Positions 34,030-45,400 of a DNA stretch of 64,000 bases are shown in pieces. Numbering within the stretch: position 1 is the stretch's first letter; the number at the start of each line of letters is the position of its first letter. Source of the stretch: Zopfochytrium polystomum. Taxonomy: Eukaryota; Chytridiomycota; Chytridiomycetes; Chytridiales; Chytridiaceae. Where the stretch lies: positions 575,166-639,165 of the forward strand of contig JAIVFJ010000009.1 of NCBI GenBank assembly GCA_025765615.1, written 5' to 3'. Made by a program: the position numbers and the translations under genes. Below the pieces are notes generated by a model. It was not told the origin of the DNA. It ran no database searches and saw only the letters and a program-made list of their open reading frames with translations.

Positions 34030-35581
34030 CATCAGCCTCAGGATTCGTAACGTCAAGCGGCAAAGCCTCCGCCCCAAACGACTTGAGTATTGCAGACGAC
34101 AAGCAGCGCCAGCCTGATGTCCCTGTGCTGTCCAACACCGAGTTTGTCCCCTTCTTTGTCGCCTCGCCCTCGCAGTGTTCCTCGCCGCGCTCGACCAGGT
34201 CTGTGGGAGTTTCGCGGGGGCTGCACTTTCTCTTTCGAGTGTCGTGTTCCTTTCGCTAAAAAACTGCTACCAGACCATCGTCGCCGTCGCGCTCGGTGCC
34301 ATCGCCCAGGAGTTCAACGCCCTCGGCCAAACCACCTCGATCGCGACCGCCTACTTTCTCACGGCGATGGACAGCTCGCGGACATCTTCGGACGCTTTCT
34401 CTTTGCGATCATTGTGTTTGAGATCGGTAGCGTAATGTGCGGAGCTGCCGTCAGCATGAACGTGAGTGGCGCTGTCTGTGTTTGTTTGAATCGAAGGTCA
34501 GAGTATGATCCGACGGGTTTCCTCTTTGATTCCACGTAGATGCTCATTTTGCGTCGAGAGCGATCGCTGGACTCGGAGGCGGCGGCATCTTTTCGTTTGC
34601 GGTCATCATCATCGCGGATATCGTCCCCGTGAAGGAGCGCGGAAAGTACATGTCGGCGCTTGCTTTGGTTTCGCGTCAGCCGCTGGTACGAGCTGATCCT
34701 TTCAACTGTTTCGCGATTATCGCTTGCAGGGTGTGATCACCGTCGCCGCCGTCGTCGCGCTCCTGAAGCTCCCCATGATCCAGGACGGCGACGTCTGGTT
34801 GTCTTTGTCGCGAATCGACTGGATCGGAACATTCCTCCTCGTGGGAGCTGTCATCTGCATCCTGATTCCGCTGCAGGGTGTGGGTTGCCTTTTCGCGTGG
34901 AAGGATCCATCTGCTTGTCGTTGGTGGGGTTCTTACCATCGTATTCTTGTATGTCGAAGCCAACTGGGCGGCGAATCCAGTTATCCCGCTGTCCATGTTC
35001 AAGGACATCAAGCCTGACGTCGCTCTTTGGCGGATGCGCGTTCTTCGCTGCACCATCCAGACCGTCATCCTTGTCGCCCAGTTCACCGCCAGACCCGACC
35101 AGCTCGCCATCGTCACCGCAAACGTCAACTTCTTCCAGACCATCGGCGCCGTCCTGGGCCTCGCCATCTGGTCCGTCACCTTCAACAGCAAGCAGCAGGA
35201 AAACGTCTACGCCAACCTGGCCGCGCGAATCAGACCCTGACGTTCACTGTGCCGTATGTCCACCACAACACGTTCTTCCAGAGCGCGTCGTTCATTAGGA
35301 CGGCTATCCCGTCCGAGGAGCAAGGGCCCGTGATCCATGGGTATGTGCAGACCCTGCAGCTGATGTTTTCCGCCGCGGTCGCGTTTGGCGTCCTCCGTAC
35401 CGAAAAGCGCAACTTTGTCCTCTTCGACATGGCCACGCACCCGGTCTCGGACCCCTTCGTCAAGGAAAAACTCATCCGCCGCTCCGTCGACGTGCTCCTC
35501 AGCCGCGGGCCGGCGCCCGACCAGCGGACGGTCGCGATGCTCTGGGCGGCGAACGCGGCGAAGTGCTGGAGAACGCTTTGA
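34030..35581 (+). pseudogene. MFS drug:H+ antiporter (14-helix type), decayed
   Basis: Fragments of a DHA2-like major facilitator appear in order but in shifting frames: LALAVFLAALDQ joined through an intron to TIVAVALGAIAQEFNALGQT; QLADIFGRFLFAIIVFEIGS; AIAGLGGGGIFSFAVIIIAD; GVITVAAVVALLKLP; LTIVFLYVEANWAANPVIPL; QTVILVAQFTARPDQLAIVT; and a C-terminal GYVQTLQLMFSAAVAFGVL. The family motif D-x-x-G-[RK] survives as DIFGR. Frame shifts occur near 34161, 34375 and 34560. Segments are missing between ALALVSRQ and GVITVAA (helices 5-6 region) and between SMFKDIKP and the later helices. In-frame deletion plus several shifts makes this a true relic rather than a sequencing artefact. Multidrug or siderophore efflux would have been its likely role. 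Confidence 0.8.
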
Positions 35582-35763
35582 TAAGAATTTCAGCCACGCG
35601 CAGAGGGAGCAGGCGTTTGTCAAGGTGGACGAGATGTTGCAGGAGTATGTGGAGTGGTCAAACCCTAAGGGGGCGCGACGGAGGTGATGGCGGCGGTGTT
35701 TTCGGTGTATCCAAGGTAAGAGAGAGAAAGAGAGAGAGTGTGTGCTGTGTGAGTGTGCGTGTG

Positions 35764-35769
<6 letters not shown>

Positions 35770-35811
<42 letters not shown>
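35770..35811. repeat. (TG)n microsatellite
   Basis: About 20 TG units just 3' of the MFS relic, preceded by GTGAGTGT variants. Confidence 0.9.
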
Positions 35812-35812
<1 letters not shown>

Positions 35813-36655
35813 ATACACTTCTCGTCGTACACAGTGAGTTTTATTCTTTTGTCATCCCCCCGCATTTCTCACAAGGCGGAGCCCCCGAGGGAAGTGAAAT
35901 GGTGGGGTACACGTATGTGTTATAGCCCATGAACGCTGGAATTGCTCTCAAATAATATGCGGAACGAAGAAAGGACGGGCACCTAGAAAGACGGCCGGAC
36001 TCAACTGCCAACAACTAGGACTGCGGAAAGACGTTTAAAAGTCCCATTGAGTGGCGGGGGCACAGCGGTGTTTGGAGGCGCAGAGGGCTAAGAGATTCGG
36101 CAATGACCTTCTCGGTTTCGCAAAGGAAAAATTTTTTTCTTTCGTGGGAGCCGTGGAGGAGGCGGGAATGCAACAAGGGCCACTGGAGGAGCCTCCTTTG
36201 GCAGGGTGGCACCGAAATGAAGACTGAAAAAAAAGGAAAACAGCCCACGTCCCACGCCCAGGGCGAATATCATTGGTGCCAAGGTTGACTGAATAAGCAG
36301 CAAAATAAGCAAATGCCAATCTAGAATGGCGTCGCCATTGGGGCAATTTCAATTTCCTGTCTGGTTTTGGCTGAGAGACTGGGCATCTGCTCGCTCCATT
36401 TCCTTATCGTCCACACATTGTCTCGTGGCTGAGTTGGCACGAGAATTACGCCACCAATCGCCTCCTTGGAGCCACCGTCGTCGCGCTACCGAGGACCGAC
36501 AAAGAAATGAACTGCGCTCGAACATTGACAAGGCAGACAGAGTCGCTCATCTCCCCAAACCCACCACAGCAATAAAAACAAGAAAAAAGAAACCAAAAAA
36601 GAACCAGACCATCATCCCCGCCCCCCAACACAACACAACAGTCCCAACTTCGCAA
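35812..36655. other. Intergenic / upstream of the ART-like gene
   Basis: No gene is called. The frame of the ART-like gene stays open back to a Met at 36326, but that extension is Arg/His-rich without domain character, and an A-rich leader-like stretch sits just before 36656. Confidence 0.5.
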
Positions 36656-37255
36656 ATGGCATTCTTCTCCCCAATGATGCCCATCATGCTGCCGCCGCCG
36701 CCGCCGCCACCGCCCTTCTTTGCACCGCCGTTCGTGCCGCCCTTCGTGCCAATTCCTCCGCCACTCATTCCGAATCCATTGATCCAGCAACAGCAGCTGC
36801 GCAATCAAAGACAGTTCGTTGCCGACGTTCGTGGGGCCGCAGCGCCGTGGGAAACGGCGCCACTCGTGGCAGCCCACAAGATGCGGCTCGAGGTCTCTCG
36901 ATGCTCGTGGCGCGTGTTGACGCTGTACCACCAGACCGACAAACGCGCGGCGCGCTTGATCTTGGCGAGCAGGAAATTCAAGCCGGGGCGGGACGGAATC
37001 GCTGGAGGCGGGATCTACTTTGCTGACTCGCCACAGGCGACGTACCGCAAGGCGCACAGCCGCGGTGTGATACTGAGAGCGAGAGTGAACCTCGGGAACG
37101 TAGGCGTCCTCCACAAAGACCTGAATTTGTACAAGACCAATTATAACGACGTCATTGCGCAAGGATTTGACGCCGTTGTGCTGGAAGGCCTCCCATCCGG
37201 TACGGAGTACATAGTGTTCGATCCAGACCAGATTGAACATGTCGAAATGCTTTGA
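36656..37255 (+). CDS. PARP-like ADP-ribosyltransferase-fold protein
   Basis: 199 residues from the chosen ATG at 36656, which follows an A-rich leader; an in-frame upstream Met at 36326 is less likely. The N terminus is a Pro/Phe-rich segment (a [10 protein letters not shown] run and PPFVPPFVPIPP) and a short Gln run. The last 120 residues look like a compact ART domain: TLYHQTDKRAARLIL (the H of an H-Y-x triad), GIAGGGIYFADSP (the Y), an arginine-rich strand, and a closing VVLEGLPSGTEYIVFDPDQI strand with a candidate third residue. This layout matches small PARP-like domains, which use NAD+ to modify proteins or nucleic acids. No signal peptide, so likely cytosolic or nuclear. The gene is intact between two decayed transporter genes. 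Catalytic competence is inferred only from the motifs. Confidence 0.75.
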   Translation: MAFFSPMMPIMLPPPPPPPPFFAPPFVPPFVPIPPPLIPNPLIQQQQLRNQRQFVADVRGAAAPWETAPLVAAHKMRLEVSRCSWRVLTLYHQTDKRAARLILASRKFKPGRDGIAGGGIYFADSPQATYRKAHSRGVILRARVNLGNVGVLHKDLNLYKTNYNDVIAQGFDAVVLEGLPSGTEYIVFDPDQIEHVEML

Positions 37256-37740
37256 ACTCTGTTGGTATACGCATTCTGTTTTCATGAACGCCTCATTTGA
37301 TTTTCCGCTTCAGTATCGCAAAAAAAATTGTTCTTTGCCAACCTCCAGTTAGCCCACTGGGACTCCTCATTCGCTGTTACTCTTTCTCTTGTCAACCTGT
37401 TTTGCCTTGAAGACCAGGACCTCTCTTCTCTTTCGATTCTTTTCTTTCTCCGTCGCGCCTTCTGGACCTCTTGTGCGAAACCATTATTAAGACTCTTCGC
37501 ACTCTAAACATTCTTGAAAGATTCCATTCGTCCTGGCTGGAGTTAATCGCCTCGCTCGCATGTTTTAAATACAAAGCGAAAAAAAAAAAAAAAAAAAAGC
37601 GAAACAAACGCCCTTGTGTTTTTGATGTCGTTTGACTTGTTCCCAGCCGGAAGCGGGGGGCGAGGAGTGCTGATGAACTCTCCGCGATCTACTTAGCGTG
37701 TCACCTGGAATTCCATAACGCCAGGGTTTCCTCAGTCGGG
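37256..37740. other. Intergenic, no gene recognised
   Basis: Contains an A20 run at 37579-37598. No credible frame; this marks the missing 5' portion of the ABCC relic. Confidence 0.55.
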
Positions 37741-40700
37741 GCATTACAACCCCAGATGGCAGAATCATCCACTTGTTTATGGCAGTGGCCGTTGGCGTCA
37801 CACTGCTCCACCGGCTCATCGACAACGCCGTCTTCGCGTCCTTGGAGTGATCGTCCTCACTGTTTCCCACCAGGGCCTCGTTCTGAAATCCTTGGCGCCG
37901 ATTCAAAAGAAGCTGTACGGAGCCAGCGACGCGCGATTGAAGGCCATCCGCGAGTTGCTCTGCGGCGTCGGCGCCGTCAAGCGTCTCTATAGGTCGCATC
38001 CGCGACTTTCTCTTTGCGGCCGAGTCGGACCCGCTCAAGACGCTTCCCGCAGTGAACCCCAGCGATGCAGACGCAGCCGCTATCGCCTCTTTCAAGTGGG
38101 AATCGGTCGTTCCGGACGGCGCCGGGCCGAAAGGCGGCGGCGACGCCAAAGAGGGCAGCGGCGACAAAAAGGCGTCCGGCCAGCCGCCAAAGGCTCGAAA
38201 CTCACGCTTCGCTGGCCGAAACCGCCCGCGCAGAAAAAGCCGCCGCAGGTGTCGACGGCGGCGACGCTGGGCGGTCGCAGCAGGCCCGTTCTTTGAGAAC
38301 CTGGCAAGTCGAGCCTGTTGTCTGCGATCATTGGCGAGATGACGCCCGTCGCGGCGGCGGCGACGACTCCGCCCACGCCGACGCCGTCGCCGCCGCCGCC
38401 GCCGCCGGTCGAGATCCGCGGCAGGGTGGCGTACGCGCCGCAGCAGCCGTGGATTGTGACGGACACGGTGGAGGCCAAATCGCGTTTGCGGGCGGGAGAC
38501 CGGAGCTCGCGGGCTTTGGCCAGGCGTAGCGGGAGGCGAAGATGGACGCGGCGATCGAGGCCGCGATGCTCAAGGCGGATTTGGCGGCTCTGTCGGCCGG
38601 CAGGAAGACGCTGATCGGGAGAATTGAGAGGAGGACAGCAGGCCAGGCTTTCTCTTGGTTAGTGGCGAGGAGGGGAGGTTGGTCGTTTTGGCAGCCCCGG
38701 CGGTCTTTCGTTCTGATCCACTGTTGTTTGTGAATCTTACGCAGCTCGAGCGGTCTACGACGATGCGAATATTTTTGGTAAGGAGGAATGGGCCATCCCT
38801 CCGTATGAAACTGACGAAACACTACACAACAAACGTAAAACCCTCTCCTTGCCCATTTCAAAAAGGATGATCCGCTGTCAGCCCTCGACGCCAGGGTCGG
38901 CACGGCCGTCTTTTCGCGCAGCATCAAGGGCGCCCTCGCCTCCAAAACGGTCGTACTCGTCACGCGCCAGCTCCACTTCCTGCCGTTCGCCGACCACATC
39001 GCTGTGATGCAAAAGGGCCGCATCGTCGAGGAAGGCAAGTTCGAAGCCCTGGTCGCAAAGCCGGACGGAGCGCTGTCGGAGATGATGGCGGGCTACGGCG
39101 TGCACGGCGGCAAGGACAAGGGGTCTGGTGCTTCGCAGAGCAGCGTGCTGGGAAAAGAGGCGGCGCTGGCGGGTGGGACACACGACGGTGAGGGCGCGGA
39201 GAAAGAGATCGGCGAGGATGGCGACGACCGCGACGAGGAGGCATCCGGTGCGGTGGGGCAAGATGGCAACATTATGAAGGAGGAGGAGCGCGAGAGGGGC
39301 ACCATCAGCAAAAAGGTGTGGCTCAGCTTCTTCAGGGCTGTCGGCGGGTGGCCTTTGGTCGCGACTATTTTGACCGCTTCGGCCCTCAACAAAGCGGTTG
39401 GGGTAGTGACCAGCCAGTGGTTGACTTGGTGGACCCACGGTAAGTTCAACGACAGCCTTGGCCTGGCTGGGTACACAAAGGTTTCTGCTGGGCTCACAGC
39501 GGCTACAATCCTTGGCTTGTGTGAGTTCCCTGACTTTTGTTGTCGGTTGTTATTCTTATCAGGACTGGCGCGATGCCCAGTCACCGTCAGCTTTTTGGCC
39601 GTCGCCGGTGGATACACCGCATAACGCGTCTTCCAGCCGATCGGCCGAATTTAGAATCGGCTAAGCCGAGATGTTGATTTCATCGACCAATATCTCTACC
39701 TGTTCTATTTCAGCACGATGTTGTACGTGCTCCAGCTGATCGCCCCATTAATCTTGCTGGTTATTTACTTTCCAATTCTATTGGGTAAGCGTAGTATTTA
39801 CAACACACCAGAAAAAGGCGTTGCTAACTGGTTGCAACTCGCACGGGCTGAATAGCTATCATCGTTCCCATCATGGGTGTTTACTACGTCATCGGCCTCT
39901 TCCACAGAACAACCAAACGAGAACTCCGCCGCTTCGAATCAAACTACCGCTCGCCGCTCAACGCCCATATGTCAGAGACGCTCGCAGGCCTCCCGACCAT
40001 CCGCGCGTTCCAAGCCTAAGACCGCTTTGTCGCGCGCCAACGCGTCCTCACCGACCTCTCGAACACGCCCCGATTTCTCAACCTGTGCACGCCCATTTGG
40101 GTCACCGACCGCATCGAGCTGCTGGCTGCGTGCATCGCGCTAACCATCTCGCTCCTCGGCATTTCCGGGAAAGTCAGCCCGTCGTCCATCGGTTTGACGT
40201 TGACCTACGCGCTGAGCATTATCGATATTGTCGGCGGACTGGTTCAAAATTACGCCATGGTGGAATCGGAGGTGCGGGAGGTGTTGGTTAAATTTCTTTT
40301 GTTCTAACCAAACGTGTCGCACACCTGCCGCTTCCCCGATAACCACCTGGAATGAACAAAGATGAACTCGGTGGAACGCCTCGAGTATTACTGCACCGAG
40401 ATCCCAAACGAGGCCGCGAGAGCGCTTCCAACAGACCCAGACCAGTCATGGCCCTCTGACGGTGAAATGGTGTGCGGTACCCAGTCGCCCTGACCACGCC
40501 GTCCTCCGTCCCCTTTCACGCACACACATTGCACACACCCTTTCTTCCCCACAGACCCTCACATCCCTGGTGATCCTCGTCTCCTTACCCTTACAATTAC
40601 TTTATCACAGATTGGTGTCGTCGGCCGCGCGGGCTCAGGCAAGTTGACGCTCCTCTTGGCAGTCTTCCGCCTGACCGAGCCGACCTCAGGCGTCATCTCC

Positions 40701-41413
40701 ATCGACGGCCGCCCGACGACCGAGTTGGGTCTCGCGACGCTGCGCTCGCGGCTGCAGATCATCACGCAGGAGCCCGTCCTGTTCGCCGGCACTGTCCGCT
40801 TCAACCTCAACATCGAGGAGCGCTGCGTAGATGCCGAGATCTGGGCCGCGCTCGACTCCGCAGGGTTGAAGGACGCCGTGGCGGAGATGCCGGGGAAGCT
40901 GGATGCGATGGCCGAGGAGGGCGGAGCAACCTGTCGGTCGGGCAGAGGCAGCTGATGTGCTTGTGTCGGGCAATGTAAGAGGGGAGCGGGCGGGTGGTTC
41001 TGTAAACTCTGTCCGCCATCCCCTTGCCGTCGGGCTATTTTATTTCAAGTCTGTCTGACGTTCACAACACTTCCAACCCGAAACCCCGCCCACCCCACAG
41101 CCTCAAAAAGTCCAAGCTCCTCTTCCTCGACGAGGCGACGGCCTCCGTCGACCGGCGATCCGCGCGCACTTTGCGGACGCCACGGTCGTCTCCGTCGCAC
41201 CGGCTTCACACTGTGGCGGGCTTTGACCGCGTGCTCGTGTTGGACGGCGGGCGCGTCGCCGAGTTTGACGCGCCAGCCGCGCTGCTGGATAAACCCAAGA
41301 ACGCCGAGGGGGCCGGCGGAGTGTTTCGGAGCATGGCGGAGGCGGCGGGTAAGGAGAACTTTGAGGCGCTGAGGGACGCCGCGAGGAAGGGATTCCGCGT
41401 CAAGGAGGACTGA
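37741..41413 (+). pseudogene. ABCC (MRP-type) ABC transporter, decayed and 5'-truncated
   Basis: Ordered pieces of a full-size ABCC exporter: TMD1 from mid-domain (GVTLLHRLIDNAVFASLGV, KKLYGASDARLKAIRELL), NBD1 (SLLSAIIGEM, GRVAYAPQQPWIV, LDARVGTAVFSRSIKGAL), TMD2 (TTKRELRRFESNYRSPLNAH), and NBD2 (ITQEPVLFAGTVRFNLN, FLDEATASVD, DRVLVLDGGRVAEFDAP). Lesions: no N-terminal half of TMD1 and no Walker A for NBD1. TAA at 40017-40019 interrupts the RAFQA-DRFVARQ region, where this family normally has an aromatic residue. NBD2 Walker A reads GSGKLT with Leu for the usual Ser. The NBD1 switch region reads TRQLHFLP where THQ is usual, and there are deletions or shifts after DEATASVD and around the ABC signature. 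Some introns (for example after ILLG near 39784) still have GTAAGC donors. Would have exported glutathione conjugates or drugs. Confidence 0.85.
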
Positions 41414-42477
41414 AGTAAGGTAATGGTGCACTGGTCACAGGGTAACGCTTTAATGGAAATCGACTTCTTTTTTTCTTTCTTTTTTGTTCGTAAAGCCCTG
41501 CATGCAAGTTCCTGTTCCTTCCACGACCCCTCTTGGCTCTCCCTCTCATCAGAATTATGTTTGTCGTGCAGTACTACAGTAAAATGTGTACGAACGAAAG
41601 AAAACAAAACAAGCTTCCCGCACAAACATGTACGTGCGTGATAAATAAAGGTGTTCGCTCAAGTGTGGGTTGCACGCAATGGAGAACTCTCCAACCTGGA
41701 AAAAAAAAAGGAAAGGAAAAAAAAGAAAGAGAAAATTTTCGTCGACAAAGGTGAGAGGAGCCAGGCATTGGGCGACGCACCCTTCCCCCGTTGCAGGGTA
41801 GCCGCCACCACCACCGACGTTCTGGACACATGGAGGCTCAGATGGATCGGGCGACGCTGGATCGCATCCTCCCCGAATCATGATCTGCCCCATCACAGAC
41901 TCGGCCCGCCGGCCACGTTGTGGGGTTGGGCGATGCTGGATCGGACAAACCGCCCCCATGGCTCGGTCGAATAGATGTTCCGGGACACAAATGACGAGTG
42001 AGTGAGTCACCTCCATTCGCTGTTTAGATATTAAGCAACTGACCAGTGGACCGCACCGCTTCACACCCCCTCATCCCAGCACTCCTCCAAAATCCCCTCT
42101 CTTCAAAAGTGTCGAAATTTCGCAACTGTATGATCCATGATTAACTGTGGTAAGCAATTGCAGGGAAGGGGGGGCGATTGACTGATATTGACTGATGAAA
42201 TTTTCGACCACTTCTTTGTTGTCACGTATTTGTAACCATCCAAACGCCTCAACAGTCTCCACCCACCGAGTATCTGTCTCCATCAACATTTTCTTGACCA
42301 TCTTTTGCACTGATCACAGGACAAGTTGACGAATGAATGCACTTAATAAGTGCTCTACTTCCAAATTCCTGAGCGTCTCCTACACTCTCCCCACTTCAAG
42401 CATTAGTTTACCCTCCCAAATCTAACACTCAAGTCCTCTTTGCAGAACCATATCACAGAGTACGCTTTCAGAGAATA
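41414..42477. other. Intergenic, upstream of the NLR gene
   Basis: A/T-rich runs at 41465-41490 and 41700-41737. No gene is supported. Composition shifts here from the GC-rich to the lower-GC accessory block. Confidence 0.55.
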
Positions 42478-45400
42478 ATGACCAGTCAAGCAACTGCTTG
42501 GACTGTGACCTTTGTGCATGATGGCCTTGGAAGGAAGGTCCGCATTCCGGCAACCACTGACTTTCGTGGGCTGCATCAGCTTGTTTCTGCCAAATTCCAG
42601 ACCTCTTTTGCCAAAGAGTTGGTGTATGTGGACTCCGCCACCAACGATGAAACTGTCCTTGACGAGGATGATGATCTACCCAGTCTGCTTTCTCAGAATT
42701 TCAAGTGGAAAGTAAGAACCTTTGTGTATTGCCTGCACTTCTTTCTTTGTTGCATCTTCTATTTGTTCTCACAATTGTGCAGGTGGTTGGTGCTATGAAC
42801 TCCAGCCCCACTGGAACCACTTCTGCTGCTGCTGCTGTCACAACTCCAGAGGTTAATCCAGAGAGCAATGTGACGAAGTAAGTGCAAATGCTCCTCCCAA
42901 TTTCTCTTTCTTCACCTGACATTGATCATCCTATGAACCTTCACAGATTTGTGACCGAAGCCAGAGAAGTGTACAGCCGCCGCAAGACTGATTTGAAGAC
43001 TCCAATCATTAGTCCAGATATTTCGCTTCCCATTTCCAGCTTGCCTAAATTGGAGAAATGGTTGACTCCTTTCTCTGATTTGATGGATATTGAGAGGGAG
43101 GCTCTCCTGAAGGACGTCCTTCCTGGATCAAGGCAGTGGCTGTTGAAGAAAGTTTTTCAGTTCTTGTCTCCAGATGATGCTGCAGCAGCCAACCCCAACA
43201 GGGTGATGTGGTTGAAAGGTGTTGCTGGTATTGGCAAGTCTGTAATGGCTGCCATGGTTTCCAGGGAGTTGCAAGCCCAGGGCATGCTGGGTGGCCTGTT
43301 CTTTTGCAAGCATGATGACAAGCGTCGCAGCAGTGCACGCAACCTGGTCTTGACTTTGGTGTTTGGTCTTGCAAAGTTCAGTTATCAATTTGGAGAGATC
43401 CTGCTTCAAGTCAAGCAAGACAATCCAGATATTCTGTCCAAATCTGTATTTGAGATGATGAAAGTTTTGCTTGTTCAGCCATTGGAGAAGGTTGTTGCTG
43501 CCAGAAAGCTGGATACACTGGTGGTACTGGTTGTCGATGCCCTTGATGAATGCAGTGTTGTTGGGAAGAGGAATGAGATTCTTTCAGTATTTCAGGAGCT
43601 GAACAGGCTGCTTCCTGGTAATGTGAAGATGCTGGTGACTGGACGACCTGAAGTAGATATTGTGAAAGCCTTTAAGAAGATTCCATTTGAAGAGATTGAG
43701 CCAACGGCAGATGAGAACACTCAGGACCAGATTGAGTTCACAAGAGATTTCCTCAGGTCTTCAAATGCTGAGCAACCTGTTGTTGATGAGGGGTCTGAGA
43801 TTCTGGTGTCAAGGTCTGCTGGAATATTTGTCTGGCTTGTGACTGCTTGCACTTATCTGTGGAAATTAGAGACTGAAAAAGTCACTATTGAGAAAATTAA
43901 AGACCTTCCTGACGGTGACAAGATGGATGGATGCATTGACTCAATGTATGACAGAATATTCAATGGCATCCTCCAATTTATCAGAGGGAGTCATTTGGAA
44001 AATCTTCTTCCTGCTGTGCTGTCCACCATTGTTCTTGCCTATGAGCCTCTAACTGCTGCTGCAGTCGTATCTCTGCTGGACAAGGAGGAACCTGAAAATG
44101 TCATGACGTGCATCCGCATGCTTGATCCCATTCTTGTGCTTGATGGTTCAACCATGAAGATTAGGATTTTCCACAATTCTGTCAAGGACTACTTGACAAC
44201 TCCAGAAAGATGCAAGCTGTCTGTTCAGATTGACCTCAAAAGCATCCACTCTGAACTTGCAAGTGTGTGCATCAGTGCAATGAGCAAAAATCTGAAATTT
44301 AATATGTGTGACCTGCTATTCTCTGATTTCTACTCTGAGATCCCTGATTTTGATGAGAGAGTGGAGAAGGGAGTCCCTGAGCCTGTCGGATATGCGGTGA
44401 AGCACTTCTGGGAGCATTGCTTTGATTCCTCAGTGGAAACTACAGGCAAGACAAATGACAAGGAGGAGAACTTGAAGAAAATTGCAGAGGCAACCTCTCC
44501 CATACAAGGCACAAAGGCCAAAGAAATCAAGTCCATTTCCAGCTCCTTCAAGAGGAAGGACTGGGCAAAACATGAGTCCGAATTCAGTGCTGAGTTGAAG
44601 GAAGGTTCAGTCGAGGGTGCTGCGCCTGTGTCTGTGACTTCTATCAGGAAAGTATTTCAGATTGACGAGACACTGTTGGCTGAATTAGAAGCTCTTCTTG
44701 TGCAACATGGACATCATTACCTTGAAGCATGCAGTTTGATTGATTCACTTACTTTGGTGATTCCAGCCATGACCAAGCTCCAGAGTCTGGTCACTATTCC
44801 TGGAAAAAAACGATTGCACACCCTTATGGAAGACATGAAAAGGGTTGTGCAAAAGTTTCTCATTCCACTGAAGGCATCTGCGTTGCAAGTTTACTTCACA
44901 GCTGTACCATTCTCCCCAAGTGACTCTGAATTTTTTAAAACATTTGTCCAGAATGTGCCTGGAAGTGTGTCATGCCCTAAAGTTGTAAAAGGGCAACCAA
45001 AATCTTGGTCTTCCTGTTTAAATATTCTGGAAGGACACTCTGGTTTTGTCGAATCTGCAGCATTCAGTCCTGATGGGCAGTTTGTTGTGTCTGGAGGTCG
45101 GGACAAGACAGTCAGGATTTGGAATGCTTCCACTGGCCAGGAGCTGCATAAGCTGGTGGGACACTCTGATTTTGTCAAATCTGCAGCCTTCAGTCCTGAT
45201 GGGCAGTTTGTTGTGTCTGGAGGTCGGGACAAGACAGTCAGGATTTGGAATGCTCACACTGGCCAGGAGCTCCGTAAGTTGGTGGGACACTCTGAAGTTG
45301 TCAAATCCGCAGCCTTCAGTCCTGATGGGCAGTTTGTTGTGTCTGGAAGTGAAGACAAGACAGTCAGGATTTGGAATGCTTCCACTGGCCAGGAACTGCA

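Noticed and set aside
36326..36655. N-terminal extension of the ART-like protein
   Set aside because: Arg/His-rich sequence without domain character, followed by an A-rich leader-like stretch just before the better ATG.
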